12,094 bases of DNA from a bacterium. GTDB taxonomy: Bacteria > Bdellovibrionota > FAC87 > UBA2466. Every line of letters begins with the position of its first letter. Within the stretch, counting starts at the first letter, position 1. Both the position numbers and the translations under genes were made by a program. The DNA lies in contig JAIEOG010000109.1 of assembly GCA_019750655.1 (NCBI GenBank), positions 1-12,094 of the forward strand. Reading direction: 5' to 3'. Positions 1 through 6,508 of this stretch are shown here, piece after piece. A model generated the notes under the pieces. The model was not told where the DNA came from, searched no databases, and was given only the letters and a program-made list of their open reading frames with translations.

Positions 1-548
1 AACAACGGGCCAGATTCGCGAGCACTGCGTGCGTGGTTCACCAGATTTTCGTAGCCGTATTCGACGCCCCACTTGGAATCTTCTAAAAACCCTACGATCG
101 CGCGTTTCACCGCATCCCAGGACGTGGCATCTCGTTGCCAGCTTAAGACAGCCGAGGCGTGTGGCTCTTGGTAGAGGAAATTCAAAAGAGTCGTCTGTTG
201 AACGGCTGGCCCGCCCTGTTTATTCCAGCCGGTTTTGAAACTAACCTTTTGGAATAAGAATGAAGGATCCTCTTCTGGGATTCCTTCTTGGCTGGGGCCC
301 AATTCGTCGTACAATCGCCGCTTTTTCTCGTCGGACAGAACCTCGTAGGCTTGTTGGACTTCCTTGAACTTTGCTGCAGCCTCCTTATTCTCTGGGTTGA
401 GATCCGGGTGGTAGCGGCGTGCGAGTTTGCGGTAAGCCGTGGCGATGTCGGTCTCGCTGCAGCCGCGCTCAAGTTCTAAGGACTTGTAGTAATCAGCAGC
501 ATTCGCGCCGGCGCTGAGAAGCAGGAAAACCACAATCCACTGCTTCAT
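1..548 (-). CDS. Exported J-domain protein (partial, C-terminus beyond the window)
   Basis: Reading the minus strand from the ATG at 548-546 gives 182 codons open to the window edge, so the C-terminus is missing. Residues 1-17 look like a signal peptide or membrane anchor: Lys at 2, a hydrophobic core, then Ala-Asn-Ala before Ala18. A J-domain follows at about 19-83. It starts with DYYKSLELERGCSE, has the HPD tripeptide at 47-49 (RYHPDLNPENKEAA), and ends with QQAYEVLSDEKKRRLYDEL. J-domains stimulate the ATPase of Hsp70/DnaK partners through HPD. There is no visible Gly/Phe-rich linker or CxxCxGxG zinc repeat up to residue 182, so this is a class III (DnaJC-like) protein, not DnaJ. Residues 84-182 are of unknown type with several Trp (137, 144, 160). 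The start codon overlaps the stop of the upstream gene as ATGA, with a GGGGA ribosome-binding site 7 nt upstream. The export prediction is by eye; the J-domain itself is certain. Confidence 0.9.
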   Translation of the reverse strand, partial: MKQWIVVFLLLSAGANAADYYKSLELERGCSETDIATAYRKLARRYHPDLNPENKEAAAKFKEVQQAYEVLSDEKKRRLYDELGPSQEGIPEEDPSFLFQKVSFKTGWNKQGGPAVQQTTLLNFLYQEPHASAVLSWQRDATSWDAVKRAIVGFLEDSKWGVEYGYENLVNHARSARESGPL

Positions 549-1681
549 GGCTGAATCCCCAGGCGACGTTTTTCGGCTAGTTGGAGCACCAGTTGTTGTT
601 CGCAGCTGAGAGCAAAGGCTCCCAGTACTTGCCGCCACCGCGCGGCCTGGGGAAGATCGCGCCAAGGCGCCGCTGCGAGAATCTTCTCCCAGCCCCACGC
701 TGGGTGTTTCAATCCGTCGTAGTTTGTCCTTCCGAGGATGATGCGATCTAATAATTCGATAAATTCTGGCGTGGCGAAGTGGGGTTTACCATCCATCCCA
801 TGGATTATTTCCCCGACCGCAATCTTCATATTTTCCAGTTTGGGATCGGCCTCGATCATTTTCGCTACCCAAACCCGGAAGCGCGGTGCGCTGCCCCAAT
901 GCGGGTTGCCCAAAACTGCCGTGAGTAGGGCGCGGCTGGTGTTACGGCTATCGTCATCTTCCGCAAGATAAGACTCAATCCAGTTTTGAGCGCACCGCCG
1001 TTCAGCCAAAGGAGTGGCAGGGTCGGACCAGTAAGGATCGGACAAAACATGGCGGGCGAAATAACCACGTACGGAAACATTGTCGTGCAAGGCGAGCGCA
1101 GAAACGAAAACGCGCCAGTTCGGATCGCGGTGCCAGCCTTTTGCGGCTACCGTGCGAACCATCGGTTCATGCACTGCAAGCGCTTCCTCGGCGGGGAAGT
1201 GGATCAGGCGCTGTAATGTTTTAGCATCGTGCCAGTGCGCGTGTTGGATAAGGCTGCTCCAAAACGGAGCCGACTGGCGATTGTAGTACCGCTTGGGAGG
1301 GGCGTGGGCACACTCCCAAAGACGATCCAATACCTCCGGAAAACGCGCGCTGCTCTTTAGGCTGAACCAAAAGATCAGGGGGTCGAAGAAGAAGGCCCGG
1401 CTCCCTATTGCGTCGACGACACCTTCCGGCATGACGTGCTTTAGGATCGCCTCGGCCAGTGCCGGCCCCGCTTTGGTAGAAAGAGCGCCAAAGGCCCTTT
1501 CGAAGTCAGGCCGCAAGCGCTCAATGGTCTGGAGCTCTGCCTGGTTTTTAAAAGAGAACAGAGACTGGACGATCGCTTCGGTGTTCGGGAGCTCCCCCAG
1601 CGCCGCGCGAACAGCATCCTGCGTATCGTACCCGAAGGCCGGAAGACTCAATCCCAATAAGGCTGTCAGGGCGTACCGCAC
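545..1681 (-). CDS. Secreted protein of unknown function with Trp-centred helical repeats
   Basis: 378 aa from a GTG start at 1681-1679, supported by GGAG at 1691-1688 with 6-nt spacing. Residues 1-17 form a short signal peptide (MRYALTALLGLSLPAFG, then Tyr18). The mature part looks mainly helical and is rich in Trp and His. A loose motif recurs, [D/N/H/K]-P-x-[W/F], each preceded by a short amphipathic helix: DPNW 186-189, DPYW 215-218, NPHW 259-262, KPHF 299-302, HPAW 326-329. This suggests a degenerate HEAT-like solenoid, though I recognise no named family. Its stop codon is shared with the start of the J-domain gene downstream (ATGA), so the two are probably translationally coupled and may act together in the same compartment. 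No catalytic motif is visible. It is certain to be coding; the function is unknown. Confidence 0.85.
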   Translation of the reverse strand: MRYALTALLGLSLPAFGYDTQDAVRAALGELPNTEAIVQSLFSFKNQAELQTIERLRPDFERAFGALSTKAGPALAEAILKHVMPEGVVDAIGSRAFFFDPLIFWFSLKSSARFPEVLDRLWECAHAPPKRYYNRQSAPFWSSLIQHAHWHDAKTLQRLIHFPAEEALAVHEPMVRTVAAKGWHRDPNWRVFVSALALHDNVSVRGYFARHVLSDPYWSDPATPLAERRCAQNWIESYLAEDDDSRNTSRALLTAVLGNPHWGSAPRFRVWVAKMIEADPKLENMKIAVGEIIHGMDGKPHFATPEFIELLDRIILGRTNYDGLKHPAWGWEKILAAAPWRDLPQAARWRQVLGAFALSCEQQLVLQLAEKRRLGIQP

Positions 1682-1687
1682 TCGCTA

Positions 1688-1691
1688 CTCC
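1688..1691 (-). promoter_or_regulatory. Ribosome-binding site for the 378-aa secreted protein
   Basis: GGAG on the minus strand lies 6 nt before a GTG codon at 1681-1679. It fixes the GTG as the start, and the protein then opens directly with a signal peptide. The 77-bp gap 1682-1758 that contains it shows no convincing sigma-70 promoter or terminator, so co-transcription with the 178-aa gene upstream is possible. Confidence 0.55.
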
Positions 1692-1758
1692 GAAACCGAC
1701 ACAGCTAACAGAACGGTAGAGCAAAGCGAGTGCAATATCAGTAGAGGTCGCTAGAATT

Positions 1759-2295
1759 TCAAGGCGTTATCTTATAATCGCAGTCCTCATCCCAGCCCTG
1801 GCCGACCATGCGGGTTTCGACCCTGAGAGTACGGTCCTTTTTGAAAAAATACTTCGTAACCATGGACCAGTTTCCCTTCATTGGGCCATTCGTATAGGTG
1901 CTTTGGGTATCTGCCACGAAGGTTTGGTTCCCGTTCTCCCAATAAGAGTGTGTGATGCGCTTCTCGGTCGACATAGGGTTCGGGTAACCGACCGCGGTGC
2001 GAGCTGTGTTTTCTTCCCGCTTTTCAATGGTCATATAGAAATCGTGCTGGAGAACTGACACTGTCTGGGGGGTGGCGCCTGTGAACTTCGTGAACTGCAA
2101 AGCGCTGCATCCTTCGCCCGCCTCTTCCCCTAGCGTTTCCCGGTCGCCCGGCATTTGCCAGACTTGGAGATAAGCGCTGTAAGTCAGGTTTGGATTTGTA
2201 CAGGAGCCTGAATAAAACCCTTTGAATTTCGCACAAGGCGTCGCCCCGAATGCCGAGATAGCCAAAACTGAAAGCAAAGCTGCCGTGAGTCGCAT
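1759..2295 (-). CDS. Small secreted beta-rich protein, unknown function
   Basis: 178 aa from the ATG at 2295-2293, with GGAGG at 2304-2300 just upstream. The signal peptide covers about residues 1-18 (AISAFG then ATP). The mature chain of about 160 residues has four cysteines (21, 32, 63 and 172), enough for two disulfides in an oxidising compartment. Alternating polar and hydrophobic stretches such as TYSAYLQVWQM and NQTFVADTQSTYTNG suggest a small beta-barrel or beta-sandwich, perhaps lipocalin-like. That fold guess is weak and I recognise no family. The gene ends 77 bp before the next minus-strand gene and faces away from the plus-strand membrane protein. The mature part begins with a Cys-x10-Cys unit (CAKFKGFYSGSC). 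Coding status is secure because of the good ribosome-binding site, the signal peptide and the tight fit between its neighbours. Confidence 0.8.
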   Translation of the reverse strand: MRLTAALLSVLAISAFGATPCAKFKGFYSGSCTNPNLTYSAYLQVWQMPGDRETLGEEAGEGCSALQFTKFTGATPQTVSVLQHDFYMTIEKREENTARTAVGYPNPMSTEKRITHSYWENGNQTFVADTQSTYTNGPMKGNWSMVTKYFFKKDRTLRVETRMVGQGWDEDCDYKITP

Positions 2296-2313
2296 TGTTC
2301 CTCCGTTCGCAGC

Positions 2314-2319
2314 AGTGTA
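2314..2319 (-). promoter_or_regulatory. Possible -10 element for the 178-aa secreted protein
   Basis: TACACT on the minus strand is a good match to the TATAAT consensus and lies 18 nt before the start codon, so the 5' leader would be about 12 nt with GGAGG inside it. The hexamer 17 bp further upstream (ATGTTT) is a poor -35 element. This is a weak call made by eye. Confidence 0.25.
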
Positions 2320-2407
2320 GCCGCGCCGATTCCGGGAAACATGGCTCGTGGCATCATGGGCTCCGCGGTCCCCAAGCCTGGAAAAGAATGGTATTTTTAT
2401 ATCGACG

Positions 2408-2412
2408 GGAGG
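2408..2412 (+). promoter_or_regulatory. Ribosome-binding site deciding the GTG start at 2418
   Basis: GGAGG lies 5 nt before GTG 2418-2420. Longer in-frame starts (ATG 2295, ATG 2388) have no such site. ATG 2295 would also place a charged, Trp- and His-containing leader before the first membrane segment and would touch the start codon of the divergent gene. Confidence 0.65.
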
Positions 2413-2417
2413 TGGGG

Positions 2418-3929
2418 GTGACGGAGATTCGCGGAAAGAAATTTTGGTGGGTTGCCGGGGCTGGGTTGTTCTGTCTTTTTCTTGCGGTTTCGCCGGGGCG
2501 CTATTTCGCCTCCGATGTCAGCGTGCGGCTCTCGATGACGCGCCAGCTCTGGAGCGCAGGTTCGGTTTTTCTGCCGGGAGATCACTCCTCGGAGGGGCTG
2601 GTCTACCTCCCTGAGCAAGACGTTTCCACTTCCATGTATGGCATTGGCCAGAGCCTATTTCTTATCCCGTTCGACTACATCGGCGCGAAAATCGGCGCTC
2701 TATTCGACACGCTTCCCCCGGAAGTCGAGTCGCTACCCATATTGTTTGGCTATGTACCTCTGATCGGAACGCTTTTGTGGATCGTTCTGAGCCTGATCCT
2801 CCGGCAGTATGGGGCGAGCCAGAGTGAGTCGCTGGGCTACACTCTTATTTTTGGGTTTTCGACGATAGTTTGGTTTTACACGACGCAGTCACCGCAAGAA
2901 GAAGCTCTCGTGGCTCTGTTCTTGGCCACGGCTTTTCTTGCCGGAATATTCTGGCGAGATACGGATGATAAGCGTTACGCCGTCGCGGTCGGAGCCTGCT
3001 GCGGAGCTGCGCTTTTGGTTCGTTTGAACAGTGTTCTAGGATTATTGCCTATCTTCGGATTGCTCCTCGATACACTTCGGGAAGCGAACAAAGGGCGTTG
3101 GAAGCGTTTAGCTCAAGGTGCTGCGTGGGCCATTGTAGGTGCGTTGCCTTTCATTGGTCTTCTCATGCTCTTTGCCTATTGGCGCTTCGGTAGTCCCTTC
3201 GCCACGGGTTACGATGCGGCTCGCTTGCAGAACATGGGCGTTTTCTGGGGGCCTCTAAATCTGTCTCAAGCGGCTCGCTTGGCTTTTGGCCCCGGTAAGG
3301 GGCTCTTGCTTCTTTCGCCTGCTATCGCGATTACCTTTTGGGGATTTTCTCCGTGGGCAAAGCACGATCGATTCGCCTGCTGGGGAACCGCGCTCGCGAT
3401 GGTGCTCTCCTTGCTATTGTCGTCGAAAATTCTCAATAACCCTGAAGGCAGCGAATCCTGGGGGGCGCGTTACCAAGTCCACCTCCTATGTTTCTGGATT
3501 GTTCCGTTCTACTTCGGCTGGCGCGTGCTGCGGCGGCAGCGGCGGATGTACTATGCCTATGGGTTGGTCACGGCTGGTGTGGTGATTCAGTTTGCGTCGA
3601 TGATCGCCCCGACTTCCCTAGAATATCTCCAAGCACCGAGGGAGAGTGTTCAGCGGGTTACGCTCACGAGCAGCCCGACTTTCGGCCAATTGCCTCTGCG
3701 CATGCATAACTTAATGATGTGGGTGCGTGGCCGTACGGCAGCTACGCGGACCATGGAAGAAGAAAGCCGGAAGCTCTTCACCTATTCCGAAAGCCAGTAC
3801 GTTCCTAATTTTTGGGGAATGGTTTACTCAAAGCGCCTCGCCAATGTTTGGCCGCTGGCGATTTCCATCCTACTTATGATTACGGGTGGATTGGCTTTAG
3901 AGGCCGCTTTGAAACGAACGCCTATTTAA
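2418..3929 (+). CDS. GT-C type (family 39-like) membrane glycosyltransferase, putative
   Basis: 503 aa from GTG 2418, with about 11-12 predicted membrane segments (roughly 10-26, 107-128, 138-156, 162-179, 186-218, 233-254, 292-312, 319-336, 352-371, 377-396 and 477-496). It carries hallmarks of the large group of GT-C/ArnT-PMT-like proteins that move sugars from polyprenyl-phosphate carriers on the outer face of the inner membrane. These are an acidic residue in the first outer loop (Asp33 in YFASDVSVRL), YGIGQSLFLIPFD at 74-86, the RFGSPFATGY segment at 256-265, GPGKGLLLLSP at 291-301, and GSESWGARYQ at 344-353. The donor and acceptor cannot be told from sequence. It is the only plus-strand gene in a block of minus-strand exported-protein genes, so it could glycosylate an envelope polymer or proteins, but that is inference. 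The end overlaps the convergent gene by 8 bp. The family call is good; the exact activity is unknown. Confidence 0.75.
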   Translation: MTEIRGKKFWWVAGAGLFCLFLAVSPGRYFASDVSVRLSMTRQLWSAGSVFLPGDHSSEGLVYLPEQDVSTSMYGIGQSLFLIPFDYIGAKIGALFDTLPPEVESLPILFGYVPLIGTLLWIVLSLILRQYGASQSESLGYTLIFGFSTIVWFYTTQSPQEEALVALFLATAFLAGIFWRDTDDKRYAVAVGACCGAALLVRLNSVLGLLPIFGLLLDTLREANKGRWKRLAQGAAWAIVGALPFIGLLMLFAYWRFGSPFATGYDAARLQNMGVFWGPLNLSQAARLAFGPGKGLLLLSPAIAITFWGFSPWAKHDRFACWGTALAMVLSLLLSSKILNNPEGSESWGARYQVHLLCFWIVPFYFGWRVLRRQRRMYYAYGLVTAGVVIQFASMIAPTSLEYLQAPRESVQRVTLTSSPTFGQLPLRMHNLMMWVRGRTAATRTMEEESRKLFTYSESQYVPNFWGMVYSKRLANVWPLAISILLMITGGLALEAALKRTPI

Positions 3930-4389
3930 GCGTTTCAGCTTTGACCAACGGGCCTTCGATCCGCGCGCCGCCTTGCCGGATGAGTACAAGGCGCACACAG
4001 AACTGGTTCTGCTTCGGAATGTCTTTGTCGTAAGCGTAGAGGTTTGTCTCGAGGCGATTGAGGACTGCGAGCTCGATGCGATCGGACGCGTAGGGTTTTG
4101 CATCTGCCTTCACGGCTTTTCCATTTTCATCACATTCGATGGCTTCGACGCGCAAGTTGGGATCGAGCAGCGTTTTTCCCTGCCAAGTGAGCGGAAGCCG
4201 GCCGCCAGAGAGGAAAACCCGGAAGAACAGATCGCGGTTGTCATCGAAAGTCGCGGTGACTTTTTCAATGTTGGGCAATTCGATGCGAAAGGACTCGACG
4301 ACGGCGGGGTCTTTGGCAGCTTGGCGCGGCTGCTGAGCAAACGAGCTCAGGCAGACCAGTAACCCTAAAAACACGCGCCGCATTCCCAT
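3922..4389 (-). CDS. Small secreted protein, unknown function
   Basis: 155 aa. The ATG at 4389-4387 is preferred over a second ATG two codons later because GAGG at 4400-4397 sits 7 nt upstream of it. Residues 1-18 form a signal peptide (GMRRVFLGLLVCLSSFA, then QQP). The Cys inside it is not in a lipobox, so it is probably not a lipoprotein. The mature part is about 137 residues, soluble, charged and probably beta-rich, for example ESFRIELPNIEKVTATFDDN followed by RDLFFRVFLSGG. It has only two cysteines after the signal (in IECDEN and QFCVRL), which could form one disulfide. I do not recognise a family. It lies 97 bp downstream of another exported-protein gene and its 3' end overlaps the convergent membrane glycosyltransferase gene, so the two messages would share complementary ends. 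Confidence 0.78.
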   Translation of the reverse strand: MGMRRVFLGLLVCLSSFAQQPRQAAKDPAVVESFRIELPNIEKVTATFDDNRDLFFRVFLSGGRLPLTWQGKTLLDPNLRVEAIECDENGKAVKADAKPYASDRIELAVLNRLETNLYAYDKDIPKQNQFCVRLVLIRQGGARIEGPLVKAETLK

Positions 4390-4486
4390 TCAAAAACCTC
4401 GTAGGAGGAAGGTCTAAGCTAGCGCGTTGCGAGTGTAAAGCGTCTACGGTAGATGGCGGGAAATACTCCGCAATCTTGGGCAACCT

Positions 4487-5155
4487 CTAGAGGCGGTATT
4501 CGTAGAATTTGAGCTCTCGCTTGTCCGCCATCCGTACACTTTCCTTAATGTCCAAGGAGGAGCGGCCTTCTGCATAGGCACGCCATTCGGAGGAATCGAT
4601 AGGATGTTCCAAGGCGTTAATTCCCCTCTGCACGCGCGGGTCATTGGAGACAAAATGCTTTTGCATCAAATACCAATAAGCCGAACGCGTATGGTAAGCG
4701 CGCATCGCAAAATCGCCGCTTGCGATCTGCATGGTTCGGAGGATTTCTCCGAGCCAGAAAACGGGGTTTCTCAAGAAGAACTCGCGGATATTTTGACGGA
4801 CTTTCACGACGCGAGTCGTGTCCGTGTCCGCGGGTTCGCCCACAAAGATAGGGGGTGGCCTCTGGGCGGTGGGGAGTAGTTCCACCTTGAGCGTGCCGTT
4901 TGAAAGAGCTTCCTCAATCCCGGTAAGAGCCGCAGCGAGCGCTTTTCCTTGTTCGGTGCCAGAATGTGTCAGCGCTAGAATCTGGATCTCAGTGAGTGCC
5001 GATAAAACGAACTCGATCGCCGCTGAGGCTTTCGCAGGTGCCGCAGAGCGAACCAGCGTGCGGATGTTTTGGATGGGCAGTGGCGCCACCGCTCGCCCAC
5101 AAGTGGCAAAAGCAGAAAATCCAAAAAGCGCTGACGCGAGAACAAGTTTTTTCAT
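4487..5155 (-). CDS. Secreted helical protein, unknown function
   Basis: 222 aa from ATG 5155-5153. The signal peptide has Lys at 2-3, a hydrophobic core, and a likely cut after Ala17 (SAFA, then TCGRA). Cys19 is preceded by Thr, which does not fit a normal lipobox, so a soluble periplasmic or outer-membrane location is more likely than a lipoprotein. The mature chain looks mostly helical. It has a Pro-rich linker near 96-102 (TAQRPPPIF), then an aromatic segment rich in Arg and Tyr (NPVFWLGEIL to AYWYLMQKHF, about 130-168). No catalytic motif or known family is evident. There is no Shine-Dalgarno sequence, and a reasonable promoter sits so close that the transcript may be leaderless. It probably forms its own transcription unit, perhaps with the 155-aa gene downstream. 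Confidence 0.78.
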   Translation of the reverse strand: MKKLVLASALFGFSAFATCGRAVAPLPIQNIRTLVRSAAPAKASAAIEFVLSALTEIQILALTHSGTEQGKALAAALTGIEEALSNGTLKVELLPTAQRPPPIFVGEPADTDTTRVVKVRQNIREFFLRNPVFWLGEILRTMQIASGDFAMRAYHTRSAYWYLMQKHFVSNDPRVQRGINALEHPIDSSEWRAYAEGRSSLDIKESVRMADKRELKFYEYRL

Positions 5156-5164
5156 AAGGGCGGC

Positions 5165-5192
5165 AAATTACTCAGTTCGGCGGGCGGATCAA
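5165..5192 (-). promoter_or_regulatory. Candidate sigma-70 promoter of the 222-aa secreted protein
   Basis: On the minus strand, TTGATC (5192-5187) and TAATTT (5170-5165) are separated by 16 bp. The expected transcription start, 6-7 nt past the -10 element, falls only 2-4 nt before the ATG at 5155. This agrees with the lack of a ribosome-binding site. It also lies in the 57-bp gap after the MFS gene, whose operon shows no hairpin terminator here. Confidence 0.4.
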
Positions 5193-5212
5193 GGGCGAAA
5201 GTGCGGGCTGCT

Positions 5213-6496
5213 TTAAATTTCAGGCAAGGGGAGGATAATTCCCTTCTCAGCGAGGACTGGCCGCGCGTGCGTGCGCAAGTGCTCGAGTTTCCGATACAGG
5301 ATGAGTCCGGTAACAAAGCAAAGCGCCCCGAAACCACAGAGCGTCCAACCGCGGCCCAGGGAATCCCCTGCATGTCCGACGGCCATCCCCCAGAAGGGGC
5401 TCAGGCCCATGAAAGCGCCGTTGAAAAGCGCCATCAAGCGGGCACGCATGCCGTCGGGGACGAGCGTCTGGACGCCCATGTTTGTCGACGAGATTACCAA
5501 AACGATCCCGCCGCCCATAAGAAACAGGCTCGCAAGGCAGAGCGCCATCGAGCTGAAAAGCCCCAAGCCGACCATCCCACAGCCCAGGCCCCAAAGGGCG
5601 AGCACCATGATGTTGCCAATCCCAATGATGCTCGTGCGGCTGGCTAAATAAGCCCCACCGACGAGCGCTCCGGCTCCAGAAGCACCCCAGAGAAACCCTA
5701 AAGCGCGTTCTCCACCGCCCAGAACTCCATCGGCAAGAATCGGGAGAAAAACGCTCTGGCAGACAAACATTCCGCTCGTAATCGCGACGATGAGCAGCGA
5801 AGCCCGGATGGGCTGGAACTTCCAGCTGTAGCTAACGACTTCCCAAAACTCCGCCTTAGCCGATCGTTTGGGCGGCTTCGTGTGCGGTTTGATGCGCATG
5901 CGCACATAGGCGATGATGACGGCGAGGTAGCTAAAACCGTCGAGCAGGTAACAATAGCCTTCCCCAAAGTGGTAAATCAGAAAGCCCGCGATGGAAGGGC
6001 CAATCAGGCGCGCAATCGGCACCATCGATGAATTCAGCGCAATGGCATTGGGCAAATCGGCACGGTCCTCAATCAGCTCCACGACAATCGCTTGGCGCGC
6101 CGGCAAGTCACAGGCGACAAGAGTGCCTTGGACTAAACTCAAAGCATAGATCCAGGGCAGGGAGATGTGGCCGCTCAGATCCAGGAATGCGAAAGCGAAA
6201 ATGGTGATCATGAAAAGCGTCTGCGTGCAGATGAGAACTTTTCGGCGATCTAAGCGATCCACCCAAATGCCCGCAAACGGGGCCAAGAATGTAACGGGGA
6301 TCTGTTGCAGGAAGATGAGCGTTCCGAGAGAAGCTGCGGCATTCCCCAATCCCGTATCGCGCGCAATGCGGTAAACGATCCAGCTCGTTGCTACGAGCGA
6401 TAACCAGCTTCCAATTAGAGAAGTTACCTGACCGAAAAAGAAGAGACGGTAATTCGGGTGCCGGAGAGAACGGGTCAGGTTCTGGTAGTGGATCAT
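5213..6496 (-). CDS. MFS_3-type (EntS-like) efflux transporter
   Basis: 427 aa, about 12 membrane segments, full length for the family. The N-terminus (LRHPNYRLFFFGQVTSLIGS, residues 11-30) is the usual opening of MFS_3 exporters. MFS motif A sits in the loop between helices 2 and 3 at 76-88 (GIWVDRLDRRKVL). The second half has the Gly- and Ala-rich helices expected (FLWGASGAGALVGGAYLA). Members of this group export siderophores, macrolides and other small molecules by proton antiport; the substrate here cannot be predicted. The start ATG 6496-6494 lies 12 bp after the mtaB stop and has only a weak ribosome-binding site, so expression by read-through from the tRNA-modification genes is likely. 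No functional link between the transporter and tRNA thiolation is obvious. The next gene begins 57 bp downstream with its own candidate promoter. Confidence 0.9.
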   Translation of the reverse strand: MIHYQNLTRSLRHPNYRLFFFGQVTSLIGSWLSLVATSWIVYRIARDTGLGNAAASLGTLIFLQQIPVTFLAPFAGIWVDRLDRRKVLICTQTLFMITIFAFAFLDLSGHISLPWIYALSLVQGTLVACDLPARQAIVVELIEDRADLPNAIALNSSMVPIARLIGPSIAGFLIYHFGEGYCYLLDGFSYLAVIIAYVRMRIKPHTKPPKRSAKAEFWEVVSYSWKFQPIRASLLIVAITSGMFVCQSVFLPILADGVLGGGERALGFLWGASGAGALVGGAYLASRTSIIGIGNIMVLALWGLGCGMVGLGLFSSMALCLASLFLMGGGIVLVISSTNMGVQTLVPDGMRARLMALFNGAFMGLSPFWGMAVGHAGDSLGRGWTLCGFGALCFVTGLILYRKLEHLRTHARPVLAEKGIILPLPEI

Positions 6497-6508
6497 TCCA
6501 GCACTTTA

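Noticed and set aside
182..472. Minus-strand open frame of 96 codons near the left edge
   Set aside because: It is in a different frame from the J-domain protein, which carries the clear HPD motif and continues to the window edge.
1293..1754. Plus-strand open frame of 153 codons opposite the 378-aa gene
   Set aside because: The minus-strand gene has a signal peptide, ribosome-binding site and coupled neighbour; the plus frame is Arg/Ser-rich with no features.
2295..2417. N-terminal extension of the membrane glycosyltransferase to ATG 2295
   Set aside because: It lacks a ribosome-binding site, would touch the divergent gene's start codon, and adds a hydrophilic leader before the first membrane segment; GTG 2418 with GGAGG is better.
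4392..4408. Minus-strand hairpin CCTC-CTAC-GAGG followed by T5, resembling a terminator
   Set aside because: The stem is only 4 bp and sits just before the start codon of the 155-aa gene, where GAGG serves as the ribosome-binding site. It might slightly mask that site but is too weak to call.
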